64,000 nt of DNA, from contig NZ_CP017834.1 of the NCBI RefSeq assembly GCF_001907975.1, forward strand, positions 451,016-515,015, read 5' to 3'. Positions 35,515-45,186 of this stretch are shown one piece after another (position 1 is the first letter of the stretch; the number at the start of each line of letters is the position of its first letter). The stretch comes from Silvanigrella aquatica. Lineage in GTDB: Bacteria > Bdellovibrionota_B > Oligoflexia > Silvanigrellales > Silvanigrellaceae. The position numbers were made by a program, and so were the translations under genes. The notes under the pieces are model-generated. The model did no database searches and had not been told where the DNA came from. It was given only the letters and a program-made list of their open reading frames with translations.

Positions 35515-35553
35515 GCATTGTTACATTTAATTTTATAGTATTTGGAATAAATT

Positions 35554-36267
35554 TTGCGCTGTTACCTTTGTGTTTCTGAATCAAAATTAAATGATCTTAT
35601 TTTCTGTCACAATTGTGAAAAAAAATTGCAGAATATTTTGTGGATCTCTTGTGCTCGATGTGGAAAGGATTCTTGTTATGGTTGTGAAGAGCTAAATGAA
35701 TTTAGAAAAGTTTTTAGCCTTATTACCTATTCGTATGGAATTCCAGAAATATTAGTACTTGCCAAAGATTATCAAGATTATAATGCGCAATTATTATTTA
35801 AAGAGATGTTTTTTAATAGAACTAAAAATTATTTAAAACAACTTATAATCCATGAGCAGTATAATTGTATTTTGATTTCTCCCTTAAGAAAAGAAAGAAT
35901 CATGAGTTCAAATTGGCATCCCTTTATTTTTTTTGAAAAAATATTAAATGATTTAAAAAAAGAACTTGCTGAAAGGCAAATATTTTTTCAGATATTAACT
36001 CCTCTCTTGAAAAAAAAATCTCATAGGCAAGCAATGACTCCTTCGCATAAAAGAAATGAAAATTCTGGAAATAAAGAAAATTTAGAGATTTTTTTTAGCA
36101 CAGCAGATCAAAAAAAAATTTCTACTGAGATATTTCATAGAGTTTTATTAATAGATGATGTTTTAACATCTGGACAAACTGCAAAATCCATAAAAAAAGT
36201 TATTCCATTTTCATTTGAAGTTGATAATTGGGACTTATTTACCTTGTTTCGTTCTCATCAATCATAA
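35554..36267 (+). CDS. ComF-family phosphoribosyltransferase-like protein
   Basis: 237 residues from TTG 35554. The N-terminal double zinc ribbon is visible (CYLC, CHNC, CARC, CYGC). The C-terminal type I phosphoribosyltransferase motif is VLLIDDVLTSGQTAKS. This is the ComF/GntX family, linked to DNA uptake and recombination. The middle (LISPLRKERIMSSNWHPF) fits the family, though the usual NQA block is weak. The A+T content is higher than in the preceding ribosomal-assembly genes. Confidence 0.85.
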   Translation: MRCYLCVSESKLNDLIFCHNCEKKLQNILWISCARCGKDSCYGCEELNEFRKVFSLITYSYGIPEILVLAKDYQDYNAQLLFKEMFFNRTKNYLKQLIIHEQYNCILISPLRKERIMSSNWHPFIFFEKILNDLKKELAERQIFFQILTPLLKKKSHRQAMTPSHKRNENSGNKENLEIFFSTADQKKISTEIFHRVLLIDDVLTSGQTAKSIKKVIPFSFEVDNWDLFTLFRSHQS

Positions 36268-36660
36268 ACCCCATATTTTGCAACTTTTGTAAGCAATAAG
36301 ATGCGATAAAAATCCTTTAAACTCTATTAAATGTATTTTATACAATAAAAAACAGCTCTAATATCTCATTGGTGATTAAAAAAGGTGCAAAAATTAGTCA
36401 GCTCATCTTATAAAAGGCGCTTATTTTTATGACAATCTATTGGACAAAAATATATTTACTTAATTACTATCCTATGTATATCAAGAGGAAATTAAATTTA
36501 TTTATTAATTTGTTACGATAACAATTTTTTGGCGCGGTAGCAATTTTTCTTTCATGCTCAATTTCGATTTGATAGGTTGGAAGTAATGGAGCTTAAGTCT
36601 CTTAATTATATTTGAATATTATTTTTCGAAGTCTTTTATTATATAATACAGGTACATTGA
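36268..36660. other. Intergenic region before the RlpA-like gene
   Basis: 393 bases without a supportable gene on either strand. It should hold the end of the comF transcript and the promoter of the RlpA-like gene. I see no convincing hairpin terminator or repeat. Confidence 0.5.
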
Positions 36661-37071
36661 ATGAGATTATTAAAAAGTTTTGGAACAATTTTCTTACTTT
36701 GCCTTGTTTTTGTGGGTTGTACGACGACAAAAAAGGAATGGGGCTCAAAGAGCGAAAAGGTGTTTAGCAATTATGTTTTTTATGAAAGCGGATATGCTTC
36801 CTTTTATGGGAGACAATGGGCAGGAAGATCCACAGCAAATGGTGAAAAATTCGATCCAGATATCTTAACTGCAGCGAGCAAGACACTTCCTTTTAATTCC
36901 ACTGTCATGGTTAAAGATGTAAAAACAGGGAGATATGTTGTTGTGCGTATTAATGATCGAGGTCCTTATGTAAAAGGCCGTGTTATCGATTTGAGTTCTG
37001 CCGCCGCAAAAAAATTAGGAATCAGTCGGACGGGTGTGGCTAAAGTTCATATTTATCTTGTTAGTAATTAA
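36661..37071 (+). CDS. rlpA: RlpA-like septal/peptidoglycan lipoprotein
   Basis: 136 residues with a signal peptide ending in lipobox VFVGC. The double-psi beta-barrel domain runs from ESGYASFYGRQWAGR, through ANGEKFDPDILTAASKTLPF and VRINDRGPYVKGRVIDLSSAAA, to the C-terminus. The Asp in NDRGP is the catalytic position in RlpA transglycosylases. There is no SPOR domain, so septal targeting through naked glycan is not shown. Confidence 0.88.
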   Translation: MRLLKSFGTIFLLCLVFVGCTTTKKEWGSKSEKVFSNYVFYESGYASFYGRQWAGRSTANGEKFDPDILTAASKTLPFNSTVMVKDVKTGRYVVVRINDRGPYVKGRVIDLSSAAAKKLGISRTGVAKVHIYLVSN

Positions 37072-37178
37072 TTCTTACCTTTATTTATCTAAAATATAAT
37101 TTTTTTACTTTATATATCTAAAAACTATGTGAATATCTAAATTTTACATTTCTACAAATTAATATTATGAAATGACTC

Positions 37179-37391
37179 CATAAAAAAATATTGTTACCTA
37201 AAAATATAACTTTACATTTTTTACCACCATATTCACCCCAATTAAATCCAATAGAGCATTTATGGAGTTTCATTAAAAGAAATTATTTAAGTTTTAAAAG
37301 ATACATAGACATTGGTGAAGTTATGCAGTCAGGAGTTGATGCTTGGAAAAATATAAATCAAAAAATTGTGAAATCAATTGGTTTTTCATAA
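37179..37391 (+). pseudogene. IS630-family transposase, C-terminal fragment
   Basis: About 70 codons encode FLPPYSPQLNPIEHLWSFIKR, the last part of the IS630/Tc1 DDE_3 catalytic domain, including the third acidic residue (Glu in NPIEHLW). The earlier two acidic residues and the N-terminal domain are missing, and an in-frame TGA stands just upstream. It is a dead remnant between the rlpA-like gene and the RND pump. Confidence 0.85.
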
Positions 37392-37492
37392 ATGATTTTT
37401 TTGAGGATGCAAGAACATTTAGGACGGCGTATAATATTTATTTTTTAAAATAAAAAAGTGAATTAATAAGATTTTGTTGAAGATTAAAGGTG

Positions 37493-40400
37493 TCAACTAC
37501 AAAGTGGCCTGACAGTTTTATGCGCGATTTTTTTTTGCGTTAACTTCACAAGCAAACTATAAGCACAGGGCACTATAAATAATGTGAGTAGTGTAGATGA
37601 GAGCAATCCGCCCATAACTGTAATGCCCATTGCATTTCGACCGCTGCTGCCTGCACCTGAAGAAAAAATAAGAGGGATCATACCTGCAATCAAAGTGAGC
37701 GTGGTCATAAGAATGGGCCGGAAGCGAATGAAAGCAGCTTGTAAAAGCGCTTCATCAACATACATACCTTCAGCTACTTTTTGCTGAGCAAATTCCACAA
37801 GCAATATAGCATTTTTTGTAACAAGCCCCATGAGCATGATAATGCCAATCATGCCATTTATGGATAAAGAATGTCCCGTAACTAATAAGGCAATAAACGA
37901 GCCTGAAAAAGCTAAGGGAATGCTTAGCATAATAGCAATGGGGGCAATGAAATTCTCAAACTGTGAGCATAGCACGATGAAAATAAACAGGGCTGCAAAA
38001 AGAAGAGATGAGGATATTGTTTGTACCATATCTTGTACGTCTTTTGCTTGCCCATTGAAATTATTTGAAACCCCCAATGGCTTTGTTTTATCAATAAATT
38101 CATCAATTTGTTGTGTTATTCCATTTAAATCATTTCCCGAATATTCTGCTGATATTGTCATTTTTGCATTGCCATTGAGATGATAAATATTTGGTTCAAT
38201 TTCTACTTTTTCAAGTGATGCTACGCTGGATAGCAAGACAGGTTTCTTATTCTTAGATATAATATGAACGCCTGAAATATCGGTTAATGTATAATGGTTA
38301 TCTGAAGGTAACAGCATTTTTATATCATAATATCTACCATTAGAATAAAAATCACCAACCCGAACGCCTCCGTATAATAATTTTAAAGTTTTTGCCATTT
38401 CATTAATATTCACCTCTAAATCGGCAGCTTTTAAATTATAGGGGATAATACGTATTCCATAAATTGGATCTTTTGTTGAGTTTCTTATCTGAGTGACTTC
38501 TGGTATGGTGCTCATAAATTTAATTATTTCATTAGAATATTCATTCATTAAATCATAATTACTAGACATTAAATCTATTTGTATAGTTTCGTCACCACTG
38601 CTTCCAAAACCTATTTTTTCAAAGGGAGACCGAATAAATTTTTGTGCATCATTTTCAATAAATTCTGAAAACTCATTCTTTGTAAAATTTCTTTTATTTA
38701 TATTTACAAGAGTAATATAATAATAAATTTTATTTTTCGAAATATTCATTACGACATTTTTGACTCCCGGATAATTTCTAATATGTTTATCTAATTCTTT
38801 ACCACGTTCAATTGCAGATTTTAGAGGAGTTCCTTGCTGCAACTCAAATTTAAATTTTACAAAACTATTGTCTTCAGATTCATTAAAAATAATGGGAACA
38901 AATTTGAGAAAAATAATACTGATTATAAATATTACTATGGCGCTAAATACTGTGGATTTTTTGTATTTCAAAAAAAATCTTAATATTATTTGATAATAAT
39001 TTTGAAATTTTTCAAATTTACTATCAAACAATTTCTTATATTTATTCTTATTTTTTTTATTATATTGAGATTCTATAAGCATTCTACTGCTCATCATAGG
39101 AACAAGAGTAAAAGCTACAAATAGTGAAATAAGAACGGCCGTGGCGACAGTAATGCCAAATTCAAAAAAATATTTTCCTAAAATACCATCCATAAAAGCA
39201 ACTGGAATAAAAACAGCAACAACAGCAAGAGTGACGGCAATTGCTGCTAAGCCAATTTCCTGAGTTCCTTCATCCGCAGCTCGAAATGAATTTTTTCCAA
39301 GTATTTTATGTCTGTGAATATTTTCAATCACAACAATAGCATCATCAATTAAAATGCCAACAGACAATGTAAGTGCCATTAAAGTAGTATAATTTATTGT
39401 AAAATTAAAAATGTATATCATTCCTAAGGTACCAATGAGAGATGTAGGAATAGCAACGGAACAGATTAATGTATTTCGCCAGTCATGCAGAAAAATAAAG
39501 ACAACTAATATTGCAAAGAAAGATCCTGTTAATAATTCTATAATGCTTGAATGATAATCGGAAGTAATATATTCAGATTCATCGTTATTAATTGCAATAT
39601 TTATTTTATTATTATTTTCTAGTTTGATTTTTTCAATATATTCTTTAATTTTATTGGAAATTTTAATAATATTTCCTTGGTGATATTTAATAATGTCAAG
39701 TGATATTATTTTGTTTCCATTTAACTCACTATAACTTGTCTTTTCGGCATGAGTGTCTTTTATGGATGCAATATCTTCTAATCGAATAAGGGTTTTGTCA
39801 TGAATGATAAGGGGTATTTTGGCAATTTTATCTAATGAATCTGGAATATTGTAAGTTGATAAATGAAAGGTATTATTTTTGTTAAGCAAAACTCCTGAGG
39901 GCTTATTTATAATGATATCATTTAAGCTACTTTCTATTTCGGTTGGTGAAATTTTCATTGCATTTATAATAGATGAATTTAATAGAATTTGAATTTCCCG
40001 AGTTTCATCTCCCACTATTTGAACGGCGGCCACACCATCAATATTTAGCAATTGAGGTTTTAAATTTTCTTTTACATAATATGATAAATCTTGAAAAGAA
40101 TAATGAGAAGAAGAGACGCTGATAGTAAGAATACTTTTCGCATTGCTATTATCTTTTTCAATTATAGGAGTTTCTGTGCCCTCTGGAAAATTAATTTGAC
40201 TTAATTTATCACGGATATTTGAGATAGATTTGTCAATATTTGCTTCTAAATTAAACTCAATAAATACTTCAGCCCCATCTTGATAAGCAGTCCCTTCCAT
40301 CTTTTTTAAATTAGGTAAGCCTTTAAATTCCTCTTCCATGGGTTTTAATAATATTTCTTCTGCTGTTTTTGGATTCACTCCCTTATATTTTATATAAACT

Positions 40401-40537
40401 GTGGCAAAGGGATAATCGACATTTGGATTCGCTTGAATGACAAGTTTATTAAAAGAGAACAATCCAAAAATGATAATTAAAAAATTGAGCATTATAGTAA
40501 AAATAGGTCTTTTTATACAAATTTTTGAAATTAGCAT
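37493..40537 (-). CDS. RND-family efflux transporter permease (HAE1/AcrB type)
   Basis: 1,014 residues, the usual size. The N-terminal helix is in ICIKRPIFTIMLNFLIIIFGLF; two large periplasmic loops and twelve membrane segments follow. Helix 4 holds the proton-relay pair DD in GILIDDAIVVIENI, and GFGSSGDETIQIDLMSS begins the second porter half. It would export drugs or toxic metabolites using the proton gradient, with a periplasmic adaptor and an outer-membrane channel. Neither partner is adjacent, so the pump must use partners encoded elsewhere. The last residues (VRPLCS) run into what looks like an insertion-sequence end. Confidence 0.93.
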   Translation of the reverse strand: MLISKICIKRPIFTIMLNFLIIIFGLFSFNKLVIQANPNVDYPFATVYIKYKGVNPKTAEEILLKPMEEEFKGLPNLKKMEGTAYQDGAEVFIEFNLEANIDKSISNIRDKLSQINFPEGTETPIIEKDNSNAKSILTISVSSSHYSFQDLSYYVKENLKPQLLNIDGVAAVQIVGDETREIQILLNSSIINAMKISPTEIESSLNDIIINKPSGVLLNKNNTFHLSTYNIPDSLDKIAKIPLIIHDKTLIRLEDIASIKDTHAEKTSYSELNGNKIISLDIIKYHQGNIIKISNKIKEYIEKIKLENNNKINIAINNDESEYITSDYHSSIIELLTGSFFAILVVFIFLHDWRNTLICSVAIPTSLIGTLGMIYIFNFTINYTTLMALTLSVGILIDDAIVVIENIHRHKILGKNSFRAADEGTQEIGLAAIAVTLAVVAVFIPVAFMDGILGKYFFEFGITVATAVLISLFVAFTLVPMMSSRMLIESQYNKKNKNKYKKLFDSKFEKFQNYYQIILRFFLKYKKSTVFSAIVIFIISIIFLKFVPIIFNESEDNSFVKFKFELQQGTPLKSAIERGKELDKHIRNYPGVKNVVMNISKNKIYYYITLVNINKRNFTKNEFSEFIENDAQKFIRSPFEKIGFGSSGDETIQIDLMSSNYDLMNEYSNEIIKFMSTIPEVTQIRNSTKDPIYGIRIIPYNLKAADLEVNINEMAKTLKLLYGGVRVGDFYSNGRYYDIKMLLPSDNHYTLTDISGVHIISKNKKPVLLSSVASLEKVEIEPNIYHLNGNAKMTISAEYSGNDLNGITQQIDEFIDKTKPLGVSNNFNGQAKDVQDMVQTISSSLLFAALFIFIVLCSQFENFIAPIAIMLSIPLAFSGSFIALLVTGHSLSINGMIGIIMLMGLVTKNAILLVEFAQQKVAEGMYVDEALLQAAFIRFRPILMTTLTLIAGMIPLIFSSGAGSSGRNAMGITVMGGLLSSTLLTLFIVPCAYSLLVKLTQKKIAHKTVRPLCS

Positions 40538-40779
40538 GGTAAACTCTTTATGAAATTAATTTGAGCAAGAATTCTAAAAATGCACGAATATTTAAACGAA
40601 AAATAGGCAATAAGCCTTTGAGACTATTTTATATAACTTTATTTATAATTTTATGCAATATTATTTAAATATAAAAAATAATTATGATATTTTTTAATTT
40701 ATCGATAAGCTGTTTAATTTTGTTTATTTAGTAAGCAATTTTGGAGTTGGATCGAGTAAAGAGAGGGCACGTTTCTTTA

Positions 40780-41511
40780 TCAAAAACTGAAATTTTCTCC
40801 CAAGTAAACTTGTCTTACTTTTTCATTTGTAGCCACATCATCGGGTAAACCTTGGGCAAGAATTTGTCCTGCCGCAAGAATATAGGCTCTTCCGCAAAGA
40901 GATAAGGTTTCTCTCACATTGTGGTCGGTAATTAAAACGCCTAAATTTTCTTCAGCGACAAGTTTTTTTATGAGCTCTTGAATTTCTGCCACAGTCACGG
41001 GGTCAATTCCGGCAAAAGGCTCGTCCAAAAGTAAAAAACGCGGTGATATAACTAAGGTGCGGGCAATTTCAAGTCGTCTTCTTTCGCCGCCGGATAAACT
41101 GATTCCAAGGCTTTTTCGAATATGGCCAATGCCAAATTGTTCAATAAGTTTTTCGAGTAAGGCAGGCCGTTGCTTTCTTGGAGTTCCCCAAACTTCCATA
41201 ATGGCGCGTAGATTATCTTCTACAGAAAGTTTACGAAATACGCTTGAATTTTGGGGTAAATAACCAATTCCCATGCGTGCTCTTTTATGAATGGGGAGTT
41301 CTGTAATGTCATTGCCATCAATGAGGACATTTCCCGAGCTTGGTTTTAATAAACCCACTGTCATATAAAAGCTTGTGGTCTTGCCCGCACCATTGGGGCC
41401 AAGTAAGCCTACAACCTCTCCACTATTTACAAAAAAAGACACGTCATCCACAACAGTGCGATTGCCAAACTTTCTTATGAGATTTGAAGAAATAAGTTGG
41501 TTTTTTATCAT
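40780..41511 (-). CDS. lptB: LPS export ABC transporter ATP-binding protein
   Basis: 243 residues with Walker A GPNGAGKTT, Q-loop LPQNSSVFRKLSVEDN, signature LSGGERRRLE, Walker B FLLLDEPFAGIDP and switch His in ITDHNVRET. FAGIDPVTV and SGGERRR are typical of LptB. It powers LptB2FG extraction of lipopolysaccharide from the inner membrane. It overlaps the lptA-like gene by four bases. Confidence 0.95.
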   Translation of the reverse strand: MIKNQLISSNLIRKFGNRTVVDDVSFFVNSGEVVGLLGPNGAGKTTSFYMTVGLLKPSSGNVLIDGNDITELPIHKRARMGIGYLPQNSSVFRKLSVEDNLRAIMEVWGTPRKQRPALLEKLIEQFGIGHIRKSLGISLSGGERRRLEIARTLVISPRFLLLDEPFAGIDPVTVAEIQELIKKLVAEENLGVLITDHNVRETLSLCGRAYILAAGQILAQGLPDDVATNEKVRQVYLGENFSF

Positions 41512-42248
41512 TTCGTAACCTTATCTTTCGGAGTATCTGAAAAGCTGTTACCTTTGCTTATTTTGGAGGAGGAGCGAGGATCAAGGGTTCCATGGGGTTC
41601 TTTTAAATTTATGTCGCCCGAATCTAAATTGATTTCAATATATTCGGCATTAATAAATTCTTGTGCTTTCCATACTTTCGCTTTGCCTTTTAAAATCATA
41701 ATACGTTTGGGTACCAAAAATTCGATGGTGTTTGCTGAGGCTTTAATTTCTGGGGAATTATTTGAATTCTTTTTTAAAATATGAACATTTCCCGTAGCAA
41801 TTGCTTTTTCAACAGAGGTTGAGCTTGAGCCAAATGAATTGCCAGGTTTACCAATAATTTGCGCTTTGTCTGAGGTGAGTTTTGTATCATCTTGAATAAT
41901 GACGACATTGCCGACAAGATTTAAAATACCTGTTTTACGTGATCCTTCTGCAGTTTTACCTTCAAAATATACCGGTGCATTTGCATTATGTTTCGCAAAA
42001 TCAGAATTTAATAAACCATTATCGTGTTTTTGTGCCTGTTGTTGTTTTGGTTTTTTTTCTGTTTCGTTACCATTTCGAATGGTATTATTTGAACTGCGAT
42101 CTTCTTTTTCTGATTGTGATTGAGAAGGAGAATAATTTTCAGGTATAGTATTTTCAAAGTCAGCATATATGGGGCGGGATAAAATAATTAAAATAAAATA
42201 TAAAGCACTTTGTTTTAAGTTGTTTGATTTTTTTATAAATAGAAACAT
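41508..42248 (-). CDS. lptA: LptA/OstA-like periplasmic LPS transport protein
   Basis: 246 residues with a signal peptide (ALYFILIILSRPIYA), a low-complexity Ser/Glu/Lys/Asn linker at about 35-85, and then the OstA beta-jellyroll (TGILNLVGNVVIIQDDTKLTSDKAQI, EKAIATGNVHILKK, IEFLVPKRIMILKGKAKVW). LptA forms the periplasmic bridge for lipopolysaccharide. The 50-residue hydrophilic insert after the signal peptide is unusual for LptA. Confidence 0.86.
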   Translation of the reverse strand: MFLFIKKSNNLKQSALYFILIILSRPIYADFENTIPENYSPSQSQSEKEDRSSNNTIRNGNETEKKPKQQQAQKHDNGLLNSDFAKHNANAPVYFEGKTAEGSRKTGILNLVGNVVIIQDDTKLTSDKAQIIGKPGNSFGSSSTSVEKAIATGNVHILKKNSNNSPEIKASANTIEFLVPKRIMILKGKAKVWKAQEFINAEYIEINLDSGDINLKEPHGTLDPRSSSKISKGNSFSDTPKDKVTK

Positions 42249-42263
42249 TTTATAAGCCTTTTT

Positions 42264-42896
42264 TTATTCGTTATGACTTTTATTTAAATGATTTACTTTG
42301 AAATTACCATCAACATGTGATTTTATTTTAAATTCTTCATTTTTAATCGAATAATAAAACCCTTTGCCCCTGATTTTACCTTGCGGTCCTTCTGAGATAA
42401 AGTTTTTTGAAGAATGAATCATTTCTTTCTCCATATCAATAAATACATGTTCAGCTTGGCCTTGATTGCCTTCAAAATCAAATAAAACATCGTCAGGTAA
42501 CACCGCACTTTGAATTTTACTATGGGCGCCTAAGGGGAACTGTGAGGAATTGCTTGGGTCGCCCTCGTTTGCAATTTGCCCAAAGGCCTTTTGTGTCTTT
42601 ATAGTAATTGTTGCTTTTTTATTTTCATCATAAGCCTGGTATGTCAGATGCCCCTCAGCTTCAAAGTGGTTATCTGTGTAATAGGTGATTTTATCTCCAG
42701 AGAAGGAATATTTTAATTTTCCATCTTGATAAGAGTTTGTATTAAAGTTTTTTATGGTGCTAGTGGGTAAAATATTATTTTCAAAATTCAACTGAGAATT
42801 TAATTCATTTGCTGAGAGTTCAAGATATTTTTTTTGATACCATAATGAAAAAATAATAGTAGAGATAAATATTATGGCATATAAGCGACCTAGCAT
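42264..42896 (-). CDS. lptC: LptC-like LPS export protein
   Basis: 210 residues with one N-terminal membrane anchor (LYAIIFISTIIFSLWYQ) and an LptC-like beta-rich periplasmic domain (KYSFSGDKITYYTDNHFEAEGHLTYQ, GNQGQAEHVFIDMEKE). It hands lipopolysaccharide from LptB2FG to LptA. It overlaps the end of pabA by seven bases and is 15 bases ahead of lptA, so the pab and lpt genes form one run. Confidence 0.85.
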   Translation of the reverse strand: MLGRLYAIIFISTIIFSLWYQKKYLELSANELNSQLNFENNILPTSTIKNFNTNSYQDGKLKYSFSGDKITYYTDNHFEAEGHLTYQAYDENKKATITIKTQKAFGQIANEGDPSNSSQFPLGAHSKIQSAVLPDDVLFDFEGNQGQAEHVFIDMEKEMIHSSKNFISEGPQGKIRGKGFYYSIKNEEFKIKSHVDGNFKVNHLNKSHNE

Positions 42897-43468
42897 GAAA
42901 TTAGCCTTAAAAATGATTTTAAAACAGCAGCTCCACCAGGGCTTGCAAAGCTTTCTGGATGAAATTGAACCCCAATTCTTGGAAACATTTTATGCTCTGT
43001 CGCTAAGACAAAGCCCTTTTCATCTGCCAGTGCTAACATACTTTTGGAAAAAACGGGATCATTTGTTTTGCATCCTAAGGAATTGTAAAACACAAATTTT
43101 TGATTGAGCACGTTGTTTTCAAAATATTTCGAGGGAAGATTTTGTTTTATAAGAATTTGGCGTCCGTGAATTGGTTTTTCCTCTATTTGAGTAATAACAC
43201 CGCCTTCGGCATGGAGTAAAATTTGGTGACCCAGACAAACTCCCAAAAATGGGATTGCATGAGGAATTTTATGATAGAAATTAATTGATTTTTTATATTC
43301 GGAAGGGTGTCCCGGACCTGGCGAAAAGATGATCGCATCAATGTCTTTAAAAGAGGTCATTGTCTCTAATTTATCAAAGGAAATAACTTGAATATTGATA
43401 TTCTCAGATAAAAACCAGCTCGTTAAATTATTTGTAAAAGAGTCATAGTGATCAACAAAAAGTATCAT
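42890..43468 (-). CDS. pabA: Aminodeoxychorismate/anthranilate synthase glutamine amidotransferase
   Basis: 192 residues of a class I glutamine amidotransferase: DHYDSFTNNL at the N-terminus, oxyanion segment FSPGPGHP, nucleophile Cys in LGVCLGHQ, and the His-Glu pair in GVQFHPESFASPGG. It delivers ammonia to the PabB-like subunit encoded just upstream, which it overlaps by four bases. Confidence 0.9.
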   Translation of the reverse strand: MILFVDHYDSFTNNLTSWFLSENINIQVISFDKLETMTSFKDIDAIIFSPGPGHPSEYKKSINFYHKIPHAIPFLGVCLGHQILLHAEGGVITQIEEKPIHGRQILIKQNLPSKYFENNVLNQKFVFYNSLGCKTNDPVFSKSMLALADEKGFVLATEHKMFPRIGVQFHPESFASPGGAAVLKSFLRLISC

Positions 43469-44844
43469 GATAATATTTCCTCTAAAACCGGTAAAAATGA
43501 AGATAATTTTATTTCAAACTCCTCAAACTCGAGTTGTGTTTCGGAGAGAGTCGTGATGCCGGCTCCTACTCCAAAATAGAGTCCTCTTTCACCCAAATAA
43601 ACGCTACGGATGAGAATTGTCGAATCAAAATCTCCATTTACTTCAAGTATACCGCAAACTCCTGTATAATATCCTCTCGTGTTTTGCTCAAGATGGGCAA
43701 TGATCTCACATACTCTTTTTTTAGGGGTGCCTGTGATAGAGCCCGCAGGAAGCATTTTTTCAAGGCAGGTCGCCAGATTTTCTTCTTTTTTTAATTTACC
43801 TAAAATAAAACTTTGCATTTGAATCAGAGAGCCCGATATGCGCGCATAAAAAGGGCGAAAGACGGTCACGCTTTCGGGCATGCAGACTTCATAGAGGTCG
43901 TTTCTCATGAGATCGACCACCAAGGTATGTTCATAGATTTCTTTTTCAATACTCCATATTTTATGAGCATCTACTAATTTGGGTTTGCTCTCTTTCGATT
44001 TGAGAGTGCCTTTAATGGGTTCTGTTGCGATAACACCTTGACTCATACAAATAAATCGTTCTGGAGAAAATGAGGCCAAGGCATTTGTTTGATCTTTAAA
44101 ATAAATACCAAAACGTGAAAAAATGTGGATCCAAGAGTTAAAAAAATCTTGGCTTGAAATAAATTTATTTTCTCTAGAAACTGTTTCTGTCGTGGTTATA
44201 TTTACTAAATAACAATCTCCTTTATTTAAATTTTTTTTCACTTTATCAATGATATTGACAATGTTTTTTGGAATTTTAAATGCAAAGCTTGATTTGGATT
44301 TTTTATGTGTGCTTATCGTTAGCGGATTGTGAAATAAGAATTTTATTTTTTCTATATAAGAGTTGAAAAAAGATTCTTTTTCATGATAGTTTATAAATTG
44401 TAAAATGACATTATCTTTTGTAATTTTAGCTTTTATTTCAAATTTTGGTTCAATTATATAGGATAACTCTTCATTATAGGAATCAAGATACGGAGTCATA
44501 AAAAAAAGGGGGCTATTGTTCTTTTTTTTAAGTTGGTTACAAAATTCTACATGATTTTTTTTAGAATAAATAATATTTATATTGCAAAAAAATCTTAAGC
44601 TGATACAGTCTCCAGCTTTATCATAAATATTTATTAAATTATTAGGATAAATATTTGTGGCATTGAAATTGTTATTTATAGGATATTCGTAACCTTCACA
44701 ATTATGGATTTGAAAATGCATCAGAAATTTATTTTGAAAATGATCTTCCAAGAATTGAATGATATTTTGAATATTTTGTGAGTAATTCTGGAGTTGAGTT
44801 TTTAATTTATCGGATAAATTTATAATATTCTCATAATTTTTCAT
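43465..44844 (-). CDS. pabB: Aminodeoxychorismate synthase component I
   Basis: 459 residues from ATG 44844; the frame reaches 44898 but its extra 18 residues look unnatural. The chorismate-binding core has ATEPIKGTLKSKES, LVVDLMRNDLYEVC, MLPAGSITGTPKKRVCEII and YFGVGAGITTLS. The Lys in PIKGT is the residue that distinguishes PabB from TrpE (PIAGT), so p-aminobenzoate for folate is the likely product. The first ~170 residues are poorly conserved. Confidence 0.88.
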   Translation of the reverse strand: MKNYENIINLSDKLKTQLQNYSQNIQNIIQFLEDHFQNKFLMHFQIHNCEGYEYPINNNFNATNIYPNNLINIYDKAGDCISLRFFCNINIIYSKKNHVEFCNQLKKKNNSPLFFMTPYLDSYNEELSYIIEPKFEIKAKITKDNVILQFINYHEKESFFNSYIEKIKFLFHNPLTISTHKKSKSSFAFKIPKNIVNIIDKVKKNLNKGDCYLVNITTTETVSRENKFISSQDFFNSWIHIFSRFGIYFKDQTNALASFSPERFICMSQGVIATEPIKGTLKSKESKPKLVDAHKIWSIEKEIYEHTLVVDLMRNDLYEVCMPESVTVFRPFYARISGSLIQMQSFILGKLKKEENLATCLEKMLPAGSITGTPKKRVCEIIAHLEQNTRGYYTGVCGILEVNGDFDSTILIRSVYLGERGLYFGVGAGITTLSETQLEFEEFEIKLSSFLPVLEEILS

Positions 44845-44900
44845 TGTTTTGATACCTAATTCGACTCTGATCACTATCAAAATAAAGAGAAAGCACAATT

Positions 44901-44929
44901 TAAGGTATTTATAGATTATAAATACCTTA
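44901..44929. promoter_or_regulatory. Perfect 29-bp palindrome between pabB and the AMP nucleosidase gene
   Basis: TAAGGTATTTATA at 44901-44913 and TATAAATACCTTA at 44917-44929 are exact inverted copies around GAT. The site lies 57 bases upstream of the chosen pabB start, in the divergent region. No T-run follows on either strand, so it looks more like a dimeric regulator's operator than a terminator. Confidence 0.5.
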
Positions 44930-45186
44930 GAATTGAAATATAGGATAATTTTCGATAATTAAAGTATTTATAATAAAAATTATGAGTAACCATCTAGAAA
45001 AACTTCAATATGCAAGATCTGTGATTCTTGTTTTTGAATATGCTAAATTGTATCATATAATATTTTTTTAATAATTTAAGATGTTTATGGTGTTTTAGAT
45101 AGGGTGCTCTGTATATAGAAATGAGACTAGGGTAAAAGAATCTAGGGGAGTTTATTTCTAGAAAGACCTAACTTAAGGGAGTTTTT

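Noticed and set aside
43465-44844. Anthranilate synthase (TrpE)
   Set aside because: PIKGT with Lys is the PabB form; TrpE has PIAGT, and no tryptophan genes are adjacent.
44982-45071. 29-codon frame before the AMP nucleosidase gene
   Set aside because: There is no ribosome site and no recognisable sequence; a short open frame is expected by chance in such DNA.
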